Source of the DNA: Streptomyces sioyaensis
Lineage (GTDB): Bacteria > Actinomycetota > Actinomycetes > Streptomycetales > Streptomycetaceae
Assembly (NCBI RefSeq): GCF_004122735.1
Contig: NZ_SDIF01000020.1
Span: 1-64,000, forward strand
Reading direction: 5' to 3'
DNA length: 64,000 nt
Part shown: positions 16,041 to 25,839 of the stretch, piece after piece
Layout: every line of letters begins with the position of its first letter
Position numbering within the stretch: the first letter of the stretch is position 1
The notes under the pieces: model-generated
Told to the model about the DNA's origin: nothing
Databases searched by the model: none
The model's input: the letters and a program-made list of their open reading frames with translations, nothing else
Program-made: the position numbers and the translations under genes

Positions 16041-17618
16041 ATGAGTGACGCGAGCCAAGAGGGAGCCGCCGCCGGTGCTCCCGGCCCCACAACTCCCAGC
16101 TGGGCGGTGTCGGCACCGCCCGATCCGCGGCGCTGGTGGGGGCTGGTGGTGATCGCGATTGCGCAGCTCATGGTGGTGCTGGACGCGACGATCGTGAACA
16201 TCGCGCTGCCCTCGGCCCAGCGGGACCTGGGGATATCGGACGCGAACCGGCAGTGGGTGATCACCGCGTACACGCTCGCGTTCGGCGGGCTGCTGCTGCT
16301 CGGCGGGCGGATCGCCGACCTGGTGGGGCGGAAGCGGACCTTCATGATCGGCCTGGTCGGGTTCGCGGTCGCGTCGGGGCTGGGCGGTGCGGCCACCGCC
16401 CCCGGGCTGCTGTTCGGGGCGCGGGCGCTGCAGGGCGCCTTCGCGGCGCTGCTGGCGCCGTCCGCACTGTCGTTGCTGACCACGACGTTCACCATCGGCA
16501 AGGAACGCAGCAAGGCCTTCGGCATCTACGGGGCCATCGCGGGCGGCGGCGCGGCCATCGGGTTGATGGCCGGCGGGCTGCTGACCGAGTACCTGACCTG
16601 GCGCTGGTGCCTGTATGTGAACGTGCCGGTCGCGGTGATCGCCTTTACCGGCGCTGCCGTGTTCCTGCGTGACAAGCCCGAGCGGGACCGCGTCCACCTG
16701 GACGTTCCCGGTGTGGTGCTGGGCTGCGGCGGCCTGGTCGCGATCGTCTACGCGTGCAGCGAGGCGCAGCCGCGGGGCTGGGGTGACGGGCTGGTCGTCG
16801 GGCTGCTGGCCGGCGGCGTGCTGCTGCTGGGCGTCTTCGCGTGGTGGCAGACCCGGGCCCGCCATCCCCTGCTGCCCTTGCACATCGTGCGGAACCGGAA
16901 TCGCGGGGGCGCCTTCCTGACCATGGGGCTGGCGGTCATCGCGCTGTTCGGGATGTTCCTGTTCATGACGTACTACCTGCAGACCGTGCTCGGCTACTCC
17001 CCGGTGAAGACCGGGCTGGCCTTCCTGCCGATGGTGGCGGCGATCGTCGTCGGTTCGACGCAGATATCGGCGCGGCTGCTGCACCGCATCCCGCCGCGGT
17101 TCCTGATGGTCCCGGGCGCGCTGCTCGCCTCCGTGGGGCTCTTCACGCTGAGGTTCCTGACGGCCGCGCCCGCCTATGTCTCGCATGTGCTTCCGGCCAT
17201 GCTGCTCGTCGGTCTCGGCATGGGCCTGACCTTCATGCCGGTGATGGCGACGGCCACCTCCGGGGTGGCGCCCCACGACTCCGGTGTCACCTCCGCGACG
17301 GTCAACACCGCGCAGCAGGTGGGCGGTTCGATCGGGACGGCGCTGCTGAACACGATCGCGACCTCGACGAGTGCGACCTTCATCGCGAGCCGGCTGGCGG
17401 CCGCGGCCCGGCAGACCACCGGCCCCGGGCTCACCCCGGCGGTGCGCGACGGGATCGTGAAGAGCGGGGTGGTGCACGGGTTCACCGTCGCCATCGGGGT
17501 GGGCTCGGCCATCATGCTGCTGGCCGCCCTCGTCGCCGGGCTGATGGTCAACGGCCGGGCCCCGAAGCACGGCCCGATGCCGGCAGCGAACGCGGAGTCG
17601 GCGGACGCCGCGGTGTGA
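16041..17618 (+). CDS. MFS drug:H+ antiporter, DHA2 (EmrB/QacA) family
   Basis: This 525-aa protein has about 14 membrane helices, the DHA2 layout. The helix-1 motif reads 'LMVVLDATIVNIALP', the loop 2-3 motif GGRIADLVGRKR and the motif C region GGGAAIGLMAGGLL. It should expel hydrophobic or cationic compounds using the proton gradient; the substrate is unknown. The start is the ATG at 16041, or GTG three bases earlier, since the longer frame from 15987 is Trp/Arg-rich. No regulator gene is adjacent. Confidence 0.85.
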   Translation: MSDASQEGAAAGAPGPTTPSWAVSAPPDPRRWWGLVVIAIAQLMVVLDATIVNIALPSAQRDLGISDANRQWVITAYTLAFGGLLLLGGRIADLVGRKRTFMIGLVGFAVASGLGGAATAPGLLFGARALQGAFAALLAPSALSLLTTTFTIGKERSKAFGIYGAIAGGGAAIGLMAGGLLTEYLTWRWCLYVNVPVAVIAFTGAAVFLRDKPERDRVHLDVPGVVLGCGGLVAIVYACSEAQPRGWGDGLVVGLLAGGVLLLGVFAWWQTRARHPLLPLHIVRNRNRGGAFLTMGLAVIALFGMFLFMTYYLQTVLGYSPVKTGLAFLPMVAAIVVGSTQISARLLHRIPPRFLMVPGALLASVGLFTLRFLTAAPAYVSHVLPAMLLVGLGMGLTFMPVMATATSGVAPHDSGVTSATVNTAQQVGGSIGTALLNTIATSTSATFIASRLAAAARQTTGPGLTPAVRDGIVKSGVVHGFTVAIGVGSAIMLLAALVAGLMVNGRAPKHGPMPAANAESADAAV

Positions 17619-17848
17619 GGGCGGGGCCCGGCAGGACGGGGGGCGCCGGACGGGGCGGGTGCCGGCCGAACGCCGCCGGGGCAGACCGTCGGAGGGTGCG
17701 GCTGCCCGCTGAGCGCCGGGCGCGGCGCGGCGGCAGGCCTCATCGGACCCGGGAAAGCCCGCGCGGGCACCCCCACCCCGTCCAGTACGATATTGACGTT
17801 CCGTAAAGCAAATCCAAACTCACCGTAGCGACTTGGGAGCAGCCGGCA

Positions 17849-19567
17849 ATGGCTCGACACCTCATCACCAGCGCCCTTCCGTATATCAACGGGATCAAGC
17901 ACCTGGGCAACATGGTGGGGTCCATGCTCCCGGCCGACGTGTACTCCCGCTATATGCGCCAGCGCGGGCACGACGTGCTCTACATCTGCGCGACGGACGA
18001 GCACGGCACCCCCGCCGAGCTGGCGGCGAAGGAGGCGGGGCAGTCGGTCGACGCCTTCTGCGCCGAGCAGCACGACAAGCAGAAGGCGATCTACGAGGGC
18101 TTCGGGCTCGAATTCGACTACTTCGGCCGGAGCTCCTCCCGGGAGAACGTCGAGCTGACGCAGCACTTCGCGCGCAAGCTCCACGAGAACGGCTTCATCG
18201 AGGAGCGGGCGATCCGCCAGGTCTTCTCGGTCGCCGACGACCGCTTCCTGCCGGACCGCTACATCGTCGGCACCTGCCCGCACTGCGGCTACGACAAGGC
18301 GCGCGGCGACCAGTGCGAGAACTGCACCCGGGTGCTCGACCCGACCGATCTGATCGACGCCCGCTCCGCGATCAGCGGCAGCGGCGAGCTGGAGGTGCGG
18401 GAGACCAAGCACCTCTTCCTGCTCCAGTCGAAGCTGCAGCACGAGGTCGAGGGCTGGCTGGACGGCAACGGCAGCAAGGAGTGGCCGACCCTGGCCTCGT
18501 CCATTGCGCACAAGTGGCTGACCGAGGGCCTTCAGGACCGGGCGATCACCCGCGACCTGGACTGGGGCGTTCCGGTGCCGGCCGATGTGTGGCCGGAGCT
18601 GGCGGCCGAGGGCAAGGTCTTCTACGTGTGGTTCGACGCGCCCATCGAGTACATCGGGGCGACCAAGGAGTGGGCGGACGCCGCCGACGACGACAGCCGC
18701 GACTGGAAGTCGTGGTGGTACGAGGCCGAGGACGTCCGGTACACGGAGTTCATGGCCAAGGACAATGTGCCGTTCCACTCCGTGATGTTCCCGGCGACGC
18801 AGCTGGGCACCCGCGAGCCGTGGAAGAAGGTCGACTTCCTCAAGGCCTTCAACTGGCTGAACTACTACGGCGGGAAGTTCTCCACCTCCCAGCGGCGCGG
18901 CATCTTCACGGACGCCGCGCTGGAGCTGCTGCCGGCCGACTACTGGCGCTACTTCCTGATCGCCAACGCCCCGGAGTCGGACGACACCTCCTTCACCTGG
19001 GAACTGTTCTCGTCCTCGGTCAACAAGGACCTGGCGGACACCCTCGGCAACTTCGTCAACCGTGTGCTGTCGTTCTCCCGGAAGCGGTTCGGCGACGAGG
19101 TGCCCGCGGGCGCCGAGGCCGGGGCCGCCGAGCAGAAGCTGGGCGCGGAGATCGCCGGGCTGCTGGCGGAGTACGAACGCCACATGGACGCCCTCCAGTT
19201 CCGCAAGGCCGCGGCCTCGCTGCGCGCCCTGTGGAGCGCGGGCAACTCCTACCTGGAGGAGAAGGCCCCGTGGCTGGAGATCAAGACGGACAAGGACGCG
19301 GCGGCGCTGACGCTGCGGACGGCGATGAACCTGATCCATCTGTACTCGGTGGTCTCCGAGCCGTTCATTCCGGCCTCGGCCAAGGCGATGCGGGGCGCGT
19401 TCGCCCTGGAGAACGACACCGCGGTGTGGGTCTCCCCGCAGGAGGCCGAGGCACTGGCCTCGGTGCCGGCCGGGACGCCCTTCACCGTCCCGCCGGTGCT
19501 CTTCGCGAAGATCACCGAGGAGGACCTGGAGTCCTACCGCGCGCGCTTCGGCGGCGCGGAGGAGTAA
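17849..19567 (+). CDS. metG: methionyl-tRNA synthetase
   Basis: This 572-aa class-I synthetase charges tRNA-Met. The HIGH-type motif reads HLGN (residues 17-20) after ALPYINGIK. The connective peptide carries CPHCG...CENC zinc cysteines, [10 protein letters not shown] is the Met-binding region, and the KMSKS loop appears as KFSTSQ. An alpha-helical anticodon domain ends the protein. There is no C-terminal tRNA-binding extension, as in shorter MetRS forms. ATG follows TTGGGAGCAG. An AT-richer stretch at 17780-17835 probably holds the promoter. Confidence 0.95.
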   Translation: MARHLITSALPYINGIKHLGNMVGSMLPADVYSRYMRQRGHDVLYICATDEHGTPAELAAKEAGQSVDAFCAEQHDKQKAIYEGFGLEFDYFGRSSSRENVELTQHFARKLHENGFIEERAIRQVFSVADDRFLPDRYIVGTCPHCGYDKARGDQCENCTRVLDPTDLIDARSAISGSGELEVRETKHLFLLQSKLQHEVEGWLDGNGSKEWPTLASSIAHKWLTEGLQDRAITRDLDWGVPVPADVWPELAAEGKVFYVWFDAPIEYIGATKEWADAADDDSRDWKSWWYEAEDVRYTEFMAKDNVPFHSVMFPATQLGTREPWKKVDFLKAFNWLNYYGGKFSTSQRRGIFTDAALELLPADYWRYFLIANAPESDDTSFTWELFSSSVNKDLADTLGNFVNRVLSFSRKRFGDEVPAGAEAGAAEQKLGAEIAGLLAEYERHMDALQFRKAAASLRALWSAGNSYLEEKAPWLEIKTDKDAAALTLRTAMNLIHLYSVVSEPFIPASAKAMRGAFALENDTAVWVSPQEAEALASVPAGTPFTVPPVLFAKITEEDLESYRARFGGAEE

Positions 19568-19589
19568 TCCTCCCCGCCCCCGAGCACCC

Positions 19590-19622
19590 GCGCCCGTCCG
19601 GCCCTTGCAGCCGGGCGGGCGC
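19590..19622 (+). terminator. hairpin terminator after metG
   Basis: A 13-bp stem with one G-U pair (19590-19602 with 19610-19622) and loop CCTTGCA lies 23 bases past the metG stop and before the convergent glycosyltransferase-like gene. Confidence 0.7.
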
Positions 19623-19663
19623 CTGCCTGTGCGGCCCAGGAAGGCCCGCGGCTCCGCCCCGGC

Positions 19664-21400
19664 TCACGGCCGGGCCGGCGGTGACACATACGCGCTCAGC
19701 GGTTCCAGGCCCGGCACCCGCCGCAGCGGGACCGGCCGCCAGCCACGGGCGTAGGCGGGCGGCTTGTCGCCGGTGCGCAGCAGGACGGCGGCCGGGCGGT
19801 GCGCCCCCAGCCGGGCCAGCGCGGCGGGGCTGATGCCGGCGTCATGGCCGTACGGCTGACGGGACGCGCAGCCCACCTGATACGCCACCCGTACCGCCTC
19901 CTCGCCGCTGACCACGCACGGCGGCCGAACCCCGGCCGCGCGCAGCATCCCGGCGACCCGGCCGATACCGGTCTGCGCCCGCACGGTGCTCCGCACCATC
20001 TTGTGCACGATCACCAGCTGGATCGCCTCATGACCGAGCAGCACGAGGACGAGGGCGGCCACCGCCCAGCCGTGCCCGCGCCGCGGCAGCCGGGTCAGCC
20101 AGTACAGGAACCAGGCGGCCGGCATCAGCAGCAGGGCGTAAGCGGGCAGCAGAAAGCGCGGAGCGGCGTAGTCCACCGTCAGGAGGTAGGGGGCGGCGAG
20201 GCCGAGGCCGGCCAGGGCCGCCAGGACGAGCGGGGCCGGTCCGTACCGGTGCACGGGGCCGGCACCGTCGCGCAGACGCACCCCGGACCACGCCGGACGG
20301 TAGCGGTACAGCGCCTCGGCCGAACCGGTGCCGTCGGCCGGGACGGCGGGGGCCCGGAGTCCGGCCGACGGGACGGGGGCCAGCCCGAGCGGCCGGTCGT
20401 CGCGGCGCGCGGTCGGCCACACCGGCCCGTATCCGAGCAGCGCGCCGCCGGAATCGCGGGCGCGCAGCGCCACCCAGACGGCTCCGATGACCGCCAGCGG
20501 CAGCAGGAACCACCACACCGCCGCCACCGGGTGGTCCCACGCCAGATGACAGGGGCGGCAGAGCGTCTTTCCCTGGAGCGCCCGGGCATGGTCGTCGAAG
20601 GACAGGTGCCAGCCGAGGCCGCCCTGGATCCGCGCGGCCTGCCGCAGCCGGGCGAGGAGCCCGCCGTAGGACAGATAGGCCTCCGCGACCCACTCGGCGC
20701 ACCCCAGGGCCAGACCGGCCAACAGCCCCAGCAGCACGGCAGGGCGCCGCCATGCCGGTACGCACAGCGCCGCGGCGAACAGCGGCACGACCAGCCACAC
20801 GGCGTCGGTGGGGCGCATCAGCGCGGCCAGCGCCACCGCGGCGGCCAGGCCCAGCGCCGCGCCCCGCCCGGCACGGGGCGCCAGTTGGCGGGACGGCTGC
20901 CGTACGGCCCGCAGGAAGCAGCCGGTGGCGACGAGCGCGGCATAGGCGACCCACAGGTTGGGCATCGCCTGCGGACCGTAGAAGAGCGTGACCCACAGAC
21001 CCGCGAAGAGCGCACCGCCCAGGGCCGGTACGGGGGCGGGCAGCAGGCGCCGCCAGACGCACAGGCTGAGCAGCAGCCCGGCGCCGGAGAGCACCGCCAG
21101 ATAGCAGTGCAGCACGGGGGCCGAGGTCGTCAGGGCGGCGGCCGGGGCGAGCAGGAAGGAGACCCCTCGGGCCCGCGGGGCGCTGAAGAACGCGGCCGGC
21201 CGGTGGGGGTCGACCTGGCTGACGTAGACCGCCTCGTCCCATCCCAGGCCGGGGGTGGCAAGGGCCGAGTAGATCAGGCAGGCGGTGAAGACGACGGCGA
21301 CGGCGGCGAGCCACCACAGGTCACGGGCCGGGGCGGAGCGCACCGCACGGGCCCTCGGCTCCAGGCCGGACATCGCGGAGAGGAGGCTGGCTTGCTGCAT
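19664..21400 (-). CDS. multi-spanning membrane glycosyltransferase-like protein (GT-C fold)
   Basis: This protein of about 578 aa has roughly ten to twelve hydrophobic helices. After the first helix comes the acidic loop GLGWDEAVY, the Asp/Glu signature of GT-C (PMT/ArnT-like) transferases that use lipid-linked sugars at the outer membrane face. A C-terminal soluble part of about 110 residues follows. Likely role: transfer of a polyprenyl-phosphate sugar to a wall or exported acceptor, by analogy only. The start is uncertain (ATG 21400, 21373 or GTG 21439); none has a good Shine-Dalgarno. Confidence 0.65.
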   Translation of the reverse strand: MQQASLLSAMSGLEPRARAVRSAPARDLWWLAAVAVVFTACLIYSALATPGLGWDEAVYVSQVDPHRPAAFFSAPRARGVSFLLAPAAALTTSAPVLHCYLAVLSGAGLLLSLCVWRRLLPAPVPALGGALFAGLWVTLFYGPQAMPNLWVAYAALVATGCFLRAVRQPSRQLAPRAGRGAALGLAAAVALAALMRPTDAVWLVVPLFAAALCVPAWRRPAVLLGLLAGLALGCAEWVAEAYLSYGGLLARLRQAARIQGGLGWHLSFDDHARALQGKTLCRPCHLAWDHPVAAVWWFLLPLAVIGAVWVALRARDSGGALLGYGPVWPTARRDDRPLGLAPVPSAGLRAPAVPADGTGSAEALYRYRPAWSGVRLRDGAGPVHRYGPAPLVLAALAGLGLAAPYLLTVDYAAPRFLLPAYALLLMPAAWFLYWLTRLPRRGHGWAVAALVLVLLGHEAIQLVIVHKMVRSTVRAQTGIGRVAGMLRAAGVRPPCVVSGEEAVRVAYQVGCASRQPYGHDAGISPAALARLGAHRPAAVLLRTGDKPPAYARGWRPVPLRRVPGLEPLSAYVSPPARP

Positions 21401-21571
21401 GGGCACCAGAGTGCGGGCGGCGCCGGGCCCCGGCCACACGGATGGAGCGGTCGGGGCACCCGGGCGGAACGGTCAGGGCACCCGGCCCGCGCCGCGGGCC
21501 CGCCCGCACCGACCGTTGCCGCACCGTCCGTGGTCGCCCGCCCGGACGCGCCACGGGGCCTTGCACAGGCA

Positions 21572-21603
21572 AGGGGCGGCGTTTCACGTGAAACGCCGCC
21601 CCT
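21572..21603. promoter_or_regulatory. parS site 2 inside a 32-bp palindrome
   Basis: The perfect parS core is 21581-21594. Flanking bases extend the dyad to 32 bp, which could also fold as a transcription terminator for aspS, whose stop lies 33 bases away on the minus strand. Confidence 0.93.
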
Positions 21604-21635
21604 CAGCCTGCCGGGGTTCTGTGCCCCGGGTCGTG

Positions 21636-23399
21636 CTACTTCACCTGCGGCTTGCGGATCGAGAGGTGCAGCTCCTTGAGGCGCGCCTCGTCGACCTCGC
21701 TCGGGGCGCCCATGAGCAGGTCCTGGGCGTTGCCGTTGAGCGGGAAGGCGATGGTCTCGCGGATGTTGGGCTCGTCGGCCAGCAGCATCACGATGCGGTC
21801 GACGCCGGGGGCGATGCCACCGTGCGGCGGGGCGCCGAACTTGAAGGCGCGCAGCATGCCGCCGAACTCGGCCTCGACGGTCTCCTTGTCGTAACCGGCG
21901 ATCGAGAAGGCCTTGTACATGACCTCGGGCTCGTGGTTACGGATCGCGCCGGAAGACAGCTCGGTGCCGTTGCAGACGATGTCGTACTGCCAGGCCAGGA
22001 TGTCCAGCGGGTCCTTGGTCTCCAGCGCCTCCAGGCCGCCCTGCGGCATGGAGAAGGGGTTGTGCGAGAACTCGATCTTGCCAGTGTCCTCGTCCTTCTC
22101 GAACATCGGGAAGTCGACGATCCAGCAGAAGCGGAACTCGTCCTCGACGAAGTGGCCGGCGCGCTTGGCGGCCTCGACCCGGACCGCGCCCATGATCTTG
22201 GAGACCTCGTCGAACTCACCGGCGCCGAAGAAGACGGCGTGACCGGGCCGCAGGTCCAGAGCGGAGACCAGCGCCTTGATGTCGTCCTCGGTGAGGAACT
22301 TGGCGATCGGACCGGTCAGCGCATTCTCGTCACCGACGCGGACCCAGGCCAGGCCCTTGGCGCCCTGCTGGACGGCGAAGTCGCCCAGCTGGTCGAAGAA
22401 CTTGCGCGGCTGGTCACCGGTGTCCGGCACGGCCAGGGCGCGGACGTGCTTGCCGGCGAAGGCCTTGAAACCGGAGCCCTCGAAGACGTCGGAGACATCC
22501 ACCAGCTCCAGCTCGGCGCGCAGGTCCGGCTTGTCGGAGCCGTACTTGAGCATCGCCTCGCGGAACGGGATGCGCGGGAAGGGCGAGGTGACCGTGCGGC
22601 CGTTGCCGAACTCGGTGAACAGCTCGGTCATCAGCTGCTCGACGGGCTGGAAGACGTCCTCCTGCTCGACGAAGCTCATCTCGACGTCGAGCTGGTAGAA
22701 CTCGCCCGGCGAGCGGTCCGCACGGGCGTCCTCGTCGCGGAAGCAGGGCGCGATCTGGAAGTAGCGGTCGAAGCCGGCGATCATCAGCAGCTGCTTGAAC
22801 TGCTGGGGGGCCTGCGGCAGCGCGTAGAACTTGCCGGCGTGCAGGCGGGAGGGGACCAGGAAGTCGCGGGCGCCCTCGGGGGACGTCGCGGACAGGATCG
22901 GGGTCGCCATCTCGTTGAAGCCGAGGGCCACCATCTTGTGACGGATGGCGGAGATGACGGCGGTGCGCAGCATGATGTTGCGGTGCATCCGCTCGCGGCG
23001 CAGGTCGAGGAAGCGGTACTCCAGGCGGCGCTCTTCGTTGACGCCGTCGTCCGCGTTGATCGTGAAGGGGATCTGCTCCGCGGCGCCGAGCACCTCGACC
23101 TCGGAGACCTCGATCTCGATCTCGCCCGTCGGCAGCTCGGGGTTGATGTTGTCGGCGCCGCGCGCGCTGACCTTGCCGTCGATCCGGACGACGGTCTCCT
23201 TGGTCAGGGAGCCGAGGGCCTCGTTCGCCGGGGTGCCGGGGCGGGCGACGAGCTGGACCAGACCGTAGTGGTCGCGCAGATCGATGAAGAGGATGCCGCC
23301 CAGGTCACGTCGATTGTGCAGCCAGCCGCTGAGGCGGACGTCGGTGTCGACGTCCGCGGCTCGGAGCTCGCCGCAGTTGTGGGACCGGTACCGATGCAT
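21636..23399 (-). CDS. aspS: aspartyl-tRNA synthetase
   Basis: This 587-aa class-II synthetase attaches aspartate to tRNA-Asp. It has the N-terminal OB anticodon domain (about 1-110, SGWLHNRRDLGG), class-II motif 2 in 'FRDEDARADRSPGEFYQLD', a bacterial insertion domain (about 290-420) and motif 3 GGIAPGVDRIVMLL near residues 530-545. Length is standard for bacterial AspRS. The ATG at 23399 opens the conserved MHRYRSH N-terminus. The divergent SpoIIE-type gene begins 277 bases away. Actinobacteria often lack AsnRS and use non-discriminating AspRS; this sequence does not settle that. Confidence 0.95.
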   Translation of the reverse strand: MHRYRSHNCGELRAADVDTDVRLSGWLHNRRDLGGILFIDLRDHYGLVQLVARPGTPANEALGSLTKETVVRIDGKVSARGADNINPELPTGEIEIEVSEVEVLGAAEQIPFTINADDGVNEERRLEYRFLDLRRERMHRNIMLRTAVISAIRHKMVALGFNEMATPILSATSPEGARDFLVPSRLHAGKFYALPQAPQQFKQLLMIAGFDRYFQIAPCFRDEDARADRSPGEFYQLDVEMSFVEQEDVFQPVEQLMTELFTEFGNGRTVTSPFPRIPFREAMLKYGSDKPDLRAELELVDVSDVFEGSGFKAFAGKHVRALAVPDTGDQPRKFFDQLGDFAVQQGAKGLAWVRVGDENALTGPIAKFLTEDDIKALVSALDLRPGHAVFFGAGEFDEVSKIMGAVRVEAAKRAGHFVEDEFRFCWIVDFPMFEKDEDTGKIEFSHNPFSMPQGGLEALETKDPLDILAWQYDIVCNGTELSSGAIRNHEPEVMYKAFSIAGYDKETVEAEFGGMLRAFKFGAPPHGGIAPGVDRIVMLLADEPNIRETIAFPLNGNAQDLLMGAPSEVDEARLKELHLSIRKPQVK

Positions 23400-23676
23400 C
23401 GCTCATCCAAGTCGTCGCGAGGTCGAGGTGAGGAGTTGTCGGGAGAGGGAGAGGAAAAGGAGTACGGGCGCGGATGCCCGGTCGCTCTCCCCGTGGATCA
23501 CCCGAAAGGCCACCCCAGGATTGACATAACCGCTCCAGGTTACCGTCCCGGTCCGCGCGCCTTGGTTGACATATACGCATCAGCGCCACGCGGCCCGGGA
23601 GCGGCCGCCCCGACTGGGACGATGGTCACGTCCAGCTCACTGGTCGGGCCGCTCCAAACGCCCATAAAGTGAGGCA

Positions 23677-25839
23677 ATGCGCACCGAGGATCTCCTGGCC
23701 GCCATCGCGACCGGCCTGTGGCGCTGGGACAACGCATCGGGACGGGTGACCCTCGACGCCGAAGCTGCCCGGCTGCTGGGGCTGCCCCCCACCCCTGTGG
23801 AGTTGACCGAAGCCGCGGCGCGTTCGCGTTTTCATCCCGTCGACTTCGCCGAGATCAACGGAATCGTTCAGCTCGCGCTCGCCGAGGAGACGCTGGCCGA
23901 GGCCCGGCTGCGCATCGTCGACGAGCGCGGGCGGGTGCAGCGCATCGTCCGCTCCCGCTCCCGTCCCCGGGTCGTCGACGGCGGCTTCGAGCTGGTCGGA
24001 ACCCTCCAGGAGGTGCCCGAGCCCCAGCCCGGGACCTCGGCCGCGCACACCCCGATCACCGGCGACTGGCGGCGTTCCCGCGAGGCGTTCCTGCTGGACG
24101 CGGGCCGGGCGCTGGCCGAGGCACGGTCCACCGCCGAGGTGCTGCGGGTCGCGGCGGGGCTGTCCATGCCCGGTTTCATGCCGGACGGGCTGGCGGTCTT
24201 CGGCATCGAGGGCGACCGGCTGTCGGTCATCGGCCACCACGGTCCCCACGGCGACGAGGAACGGCCGTCCGCCGGCACGGCGCTGGCGGACGACCACCCG
24301 GCCGCCGAGGTCGTCCGCACCGGCCGGGCCCTCTATCTGCCCACCCCCGAGGAGTACAGCCGCCGTTACCCCACCGCCTGGCCGGTGGCCGCGCCCTTCC
24401 GGCGTACCTCCTGGGCGTTCGTGCCCCTGGTCAACGCGGGCCGGACGATCGGCGCCTGGATGGCGGCGTTCACCCAGCCCGTGGCCTTCACGCCCGATGA
24501 GCGCTCGGTGCTGACCACCGTCGCCCGGATGCTGGCCCAGGCGCTGGCCAGGGCCGGGATGCAGGAGGAGCAGCAGGAGCTGGCGCTGGGACTGCAGCGC
24601 AGCATGATGCCGACGGTGCAGCCGGACATCCCCGGCATGACGGTCGCGGCGCGCTATGTGCCGACCGGCGGCGGGCTGGAGGTCGGCGGCGACTGGTACG
24701 ACATGATCCCGCTGCCGTCCGGCCGTCTCGCCCTGGTCATCGGGGACGTCCAGGGGCATGACGTACGGGCCGCGGGCCTGATGGGGCAGCTGCGGATCGC
24801 GCTGCGGGCCTACGCCTCCGAGGGGCACCACCCCGACGCGGTGCTCTCCCGCGCCTCCCGGTTCCTGGCCGGGATCAACGCGACCGAGCCCGGTGGCCAC
24901 GGCGAGGACCAGCGCTTCGCGACCTGCCTCTACATCGAGGTGGATCCGGCGACGGGGCTGCTGGACATCGCCCGGGCCGGGCACCCCGACCCGGCGATCC
25001 TGCTGGCTGACGGCACGGTGCTGATCCGTCCCACCGCGGGCGGGCTGCCGCTGGGCATCGTCCCGGACGCCGACTACCCCACCACCCGGCTCGTCCTGGA
25101 GCCCGGCGAGACGATGATGGTCTGCACCGACGGGCTGATCGAGACCGGCGGCCATGATCTGGACACCGGCTGGGCGCGGCTGCGCGACACCATCGAGGCG
25201 CACGAGCCCGGCGAGATCGACGAGAGCCTGGAGCGGCTCGCCGACGCCCTGGTCCAGGCCGTACACGGGCCGCCCTCCCATCACACCACCGGACCGCTGG
25301 TGGACCGCCGTGAGGACGACATCGCCGTCCTCTTGCTGCGCCGCGACGGCGCCGGCTGCTCGATCGGCCCCGGCGGACTGCCGGCCCGGCCCGTCCGGCG
25401 CACCGTGCTCACCGTCGCACAGGCCGAGCCGGAGCGGATAGCCGAGGCGCGCCGGCAGGTCCGTGAGGTGCTGCACGACTGGGCCGATCCGGACCAGGTG
25501 GACTCGGCGGTGCTGATGGTCTCCGAGGTCGTCACCAATGTGCTGCTGCACACCGACGGGGACGCCCTGCTGGTCGCCGAGATCAGCGGTGAGCGCGGTG
25601 CCCGGCGCGTCCGCGTCGATGTCGCCGACAGCAGCGACGAGTTGCCGCACCGCCGCTGCCCCGGCGAACTGGCGTCGTCGGGGCGCGGTCTGGTGCTGCT
25701 GGAGTTGCTCGCCGGGGCCTGGGGCGTGGATCCGCGCGGGGACGGCAAGTCGACGTGGTTCGAGCTCTACGAGGACGCCGGTGAGGCAGTCGGACCGCTG
25801 TCGCCGGAGTCCGAGTCCGAGTCCGAGCCCGCGGCGTAG
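23677..25839 (+). CDS. PAS-GAF-SpoIIE phosphatase with C-terminal anti-sigma-type kinase domain
   Basis: This 720-aa regulator combines a PAS-like sensor (about 1-110), a GAF domain (about 130-290), a PP2C/SpoIIE serine phosphatase (about 305-515) and an HATPase_c domain (about 540-690). The phosphatase shows GGDWYDMIPL, 'IGDVQGHDVRAAGLMGQL' and the metal Asp in CTDGLIE; the HATPase shows SEVVTNVLLHT and GRGLVLLELL. Such proteins control sigma-factor partner switching by dephosphorylating anti-sigma antagonists; here the opposing kinase-like domain is fused in. There is no membrane helix. The ATG follows GTGAGG. The Ser/Glu repeat tail overlaps the convergent gene. Confidence 0.85.
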   Translation: MRTEDLLAAIATGLWRWDNASGRVTLDAEAARLLGLPPTPVELTEAAARSRFHPVDFAEINGIVQLALAEETLAEARLRIVDERGRVQRIVRSRSRPRVVDGGFELVGTLQEVPEPQPGTSAAHTPITGDWRRSREAFLLDAGRALAEARSTAEVLRVAAGLSMPGFMPDGLAVFGIEGDRLSVIGHHGPHGDEERPSAGTALADDHPAAEVVRTGRALYLPTPEEYSRRYPTAWPVAAPFRRTSWAFVPLVNAGRTIGAWMAAFTQPVAFTPDERSVLTTVARMLAQALARAGMQEEQQELALGLQRSMMPTVQPDIPGMTVAARYVPTGGGLEVGGDWYDMIPLPSGRLALVIGDVQGHDVRAAGLMGQLRIALRAYASEGHHPDAVLSRASRFLAGINATEPGGHGEDQRFATCLYIEVDPATGLLDIARAGHPDPAILLADGTVLIRPTAGGLPLGIVPDADYPTTRLVLEPGETMMVCTDGLIETGGHDLDTGWARLRDTIEAHEPGEIDESLERLADALVQAVHGPPSHHTTGPLVDRREDDIAVLLLRRDGAGCSIGPGGLPARPVRRTVLTVAQAEPERIAEARRQVREVLHDWADPDQVDSAVLMVSEVVTNVLLHTDGDALLVAEISGERGARRVRVDVADSSDELPHRRCPGELASSGRGLVLLELLAGAWGVDPRGDGKSTWFELYEDAGEAVGPLSPESESESEPAA

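Noticed and set aside
17787..17799. TACGATATTGACG before metG as promoter
   Set aside because: Partial matches to -10 and -35 occur, but not in a consistent arrangement.
23521..23571. Two TTGACATA sequences ahead of the SpoIIE-type gene
   Set aside because: They look like -35 boxes, but neither has a -10 box at correct spacing, so no promoter is called.
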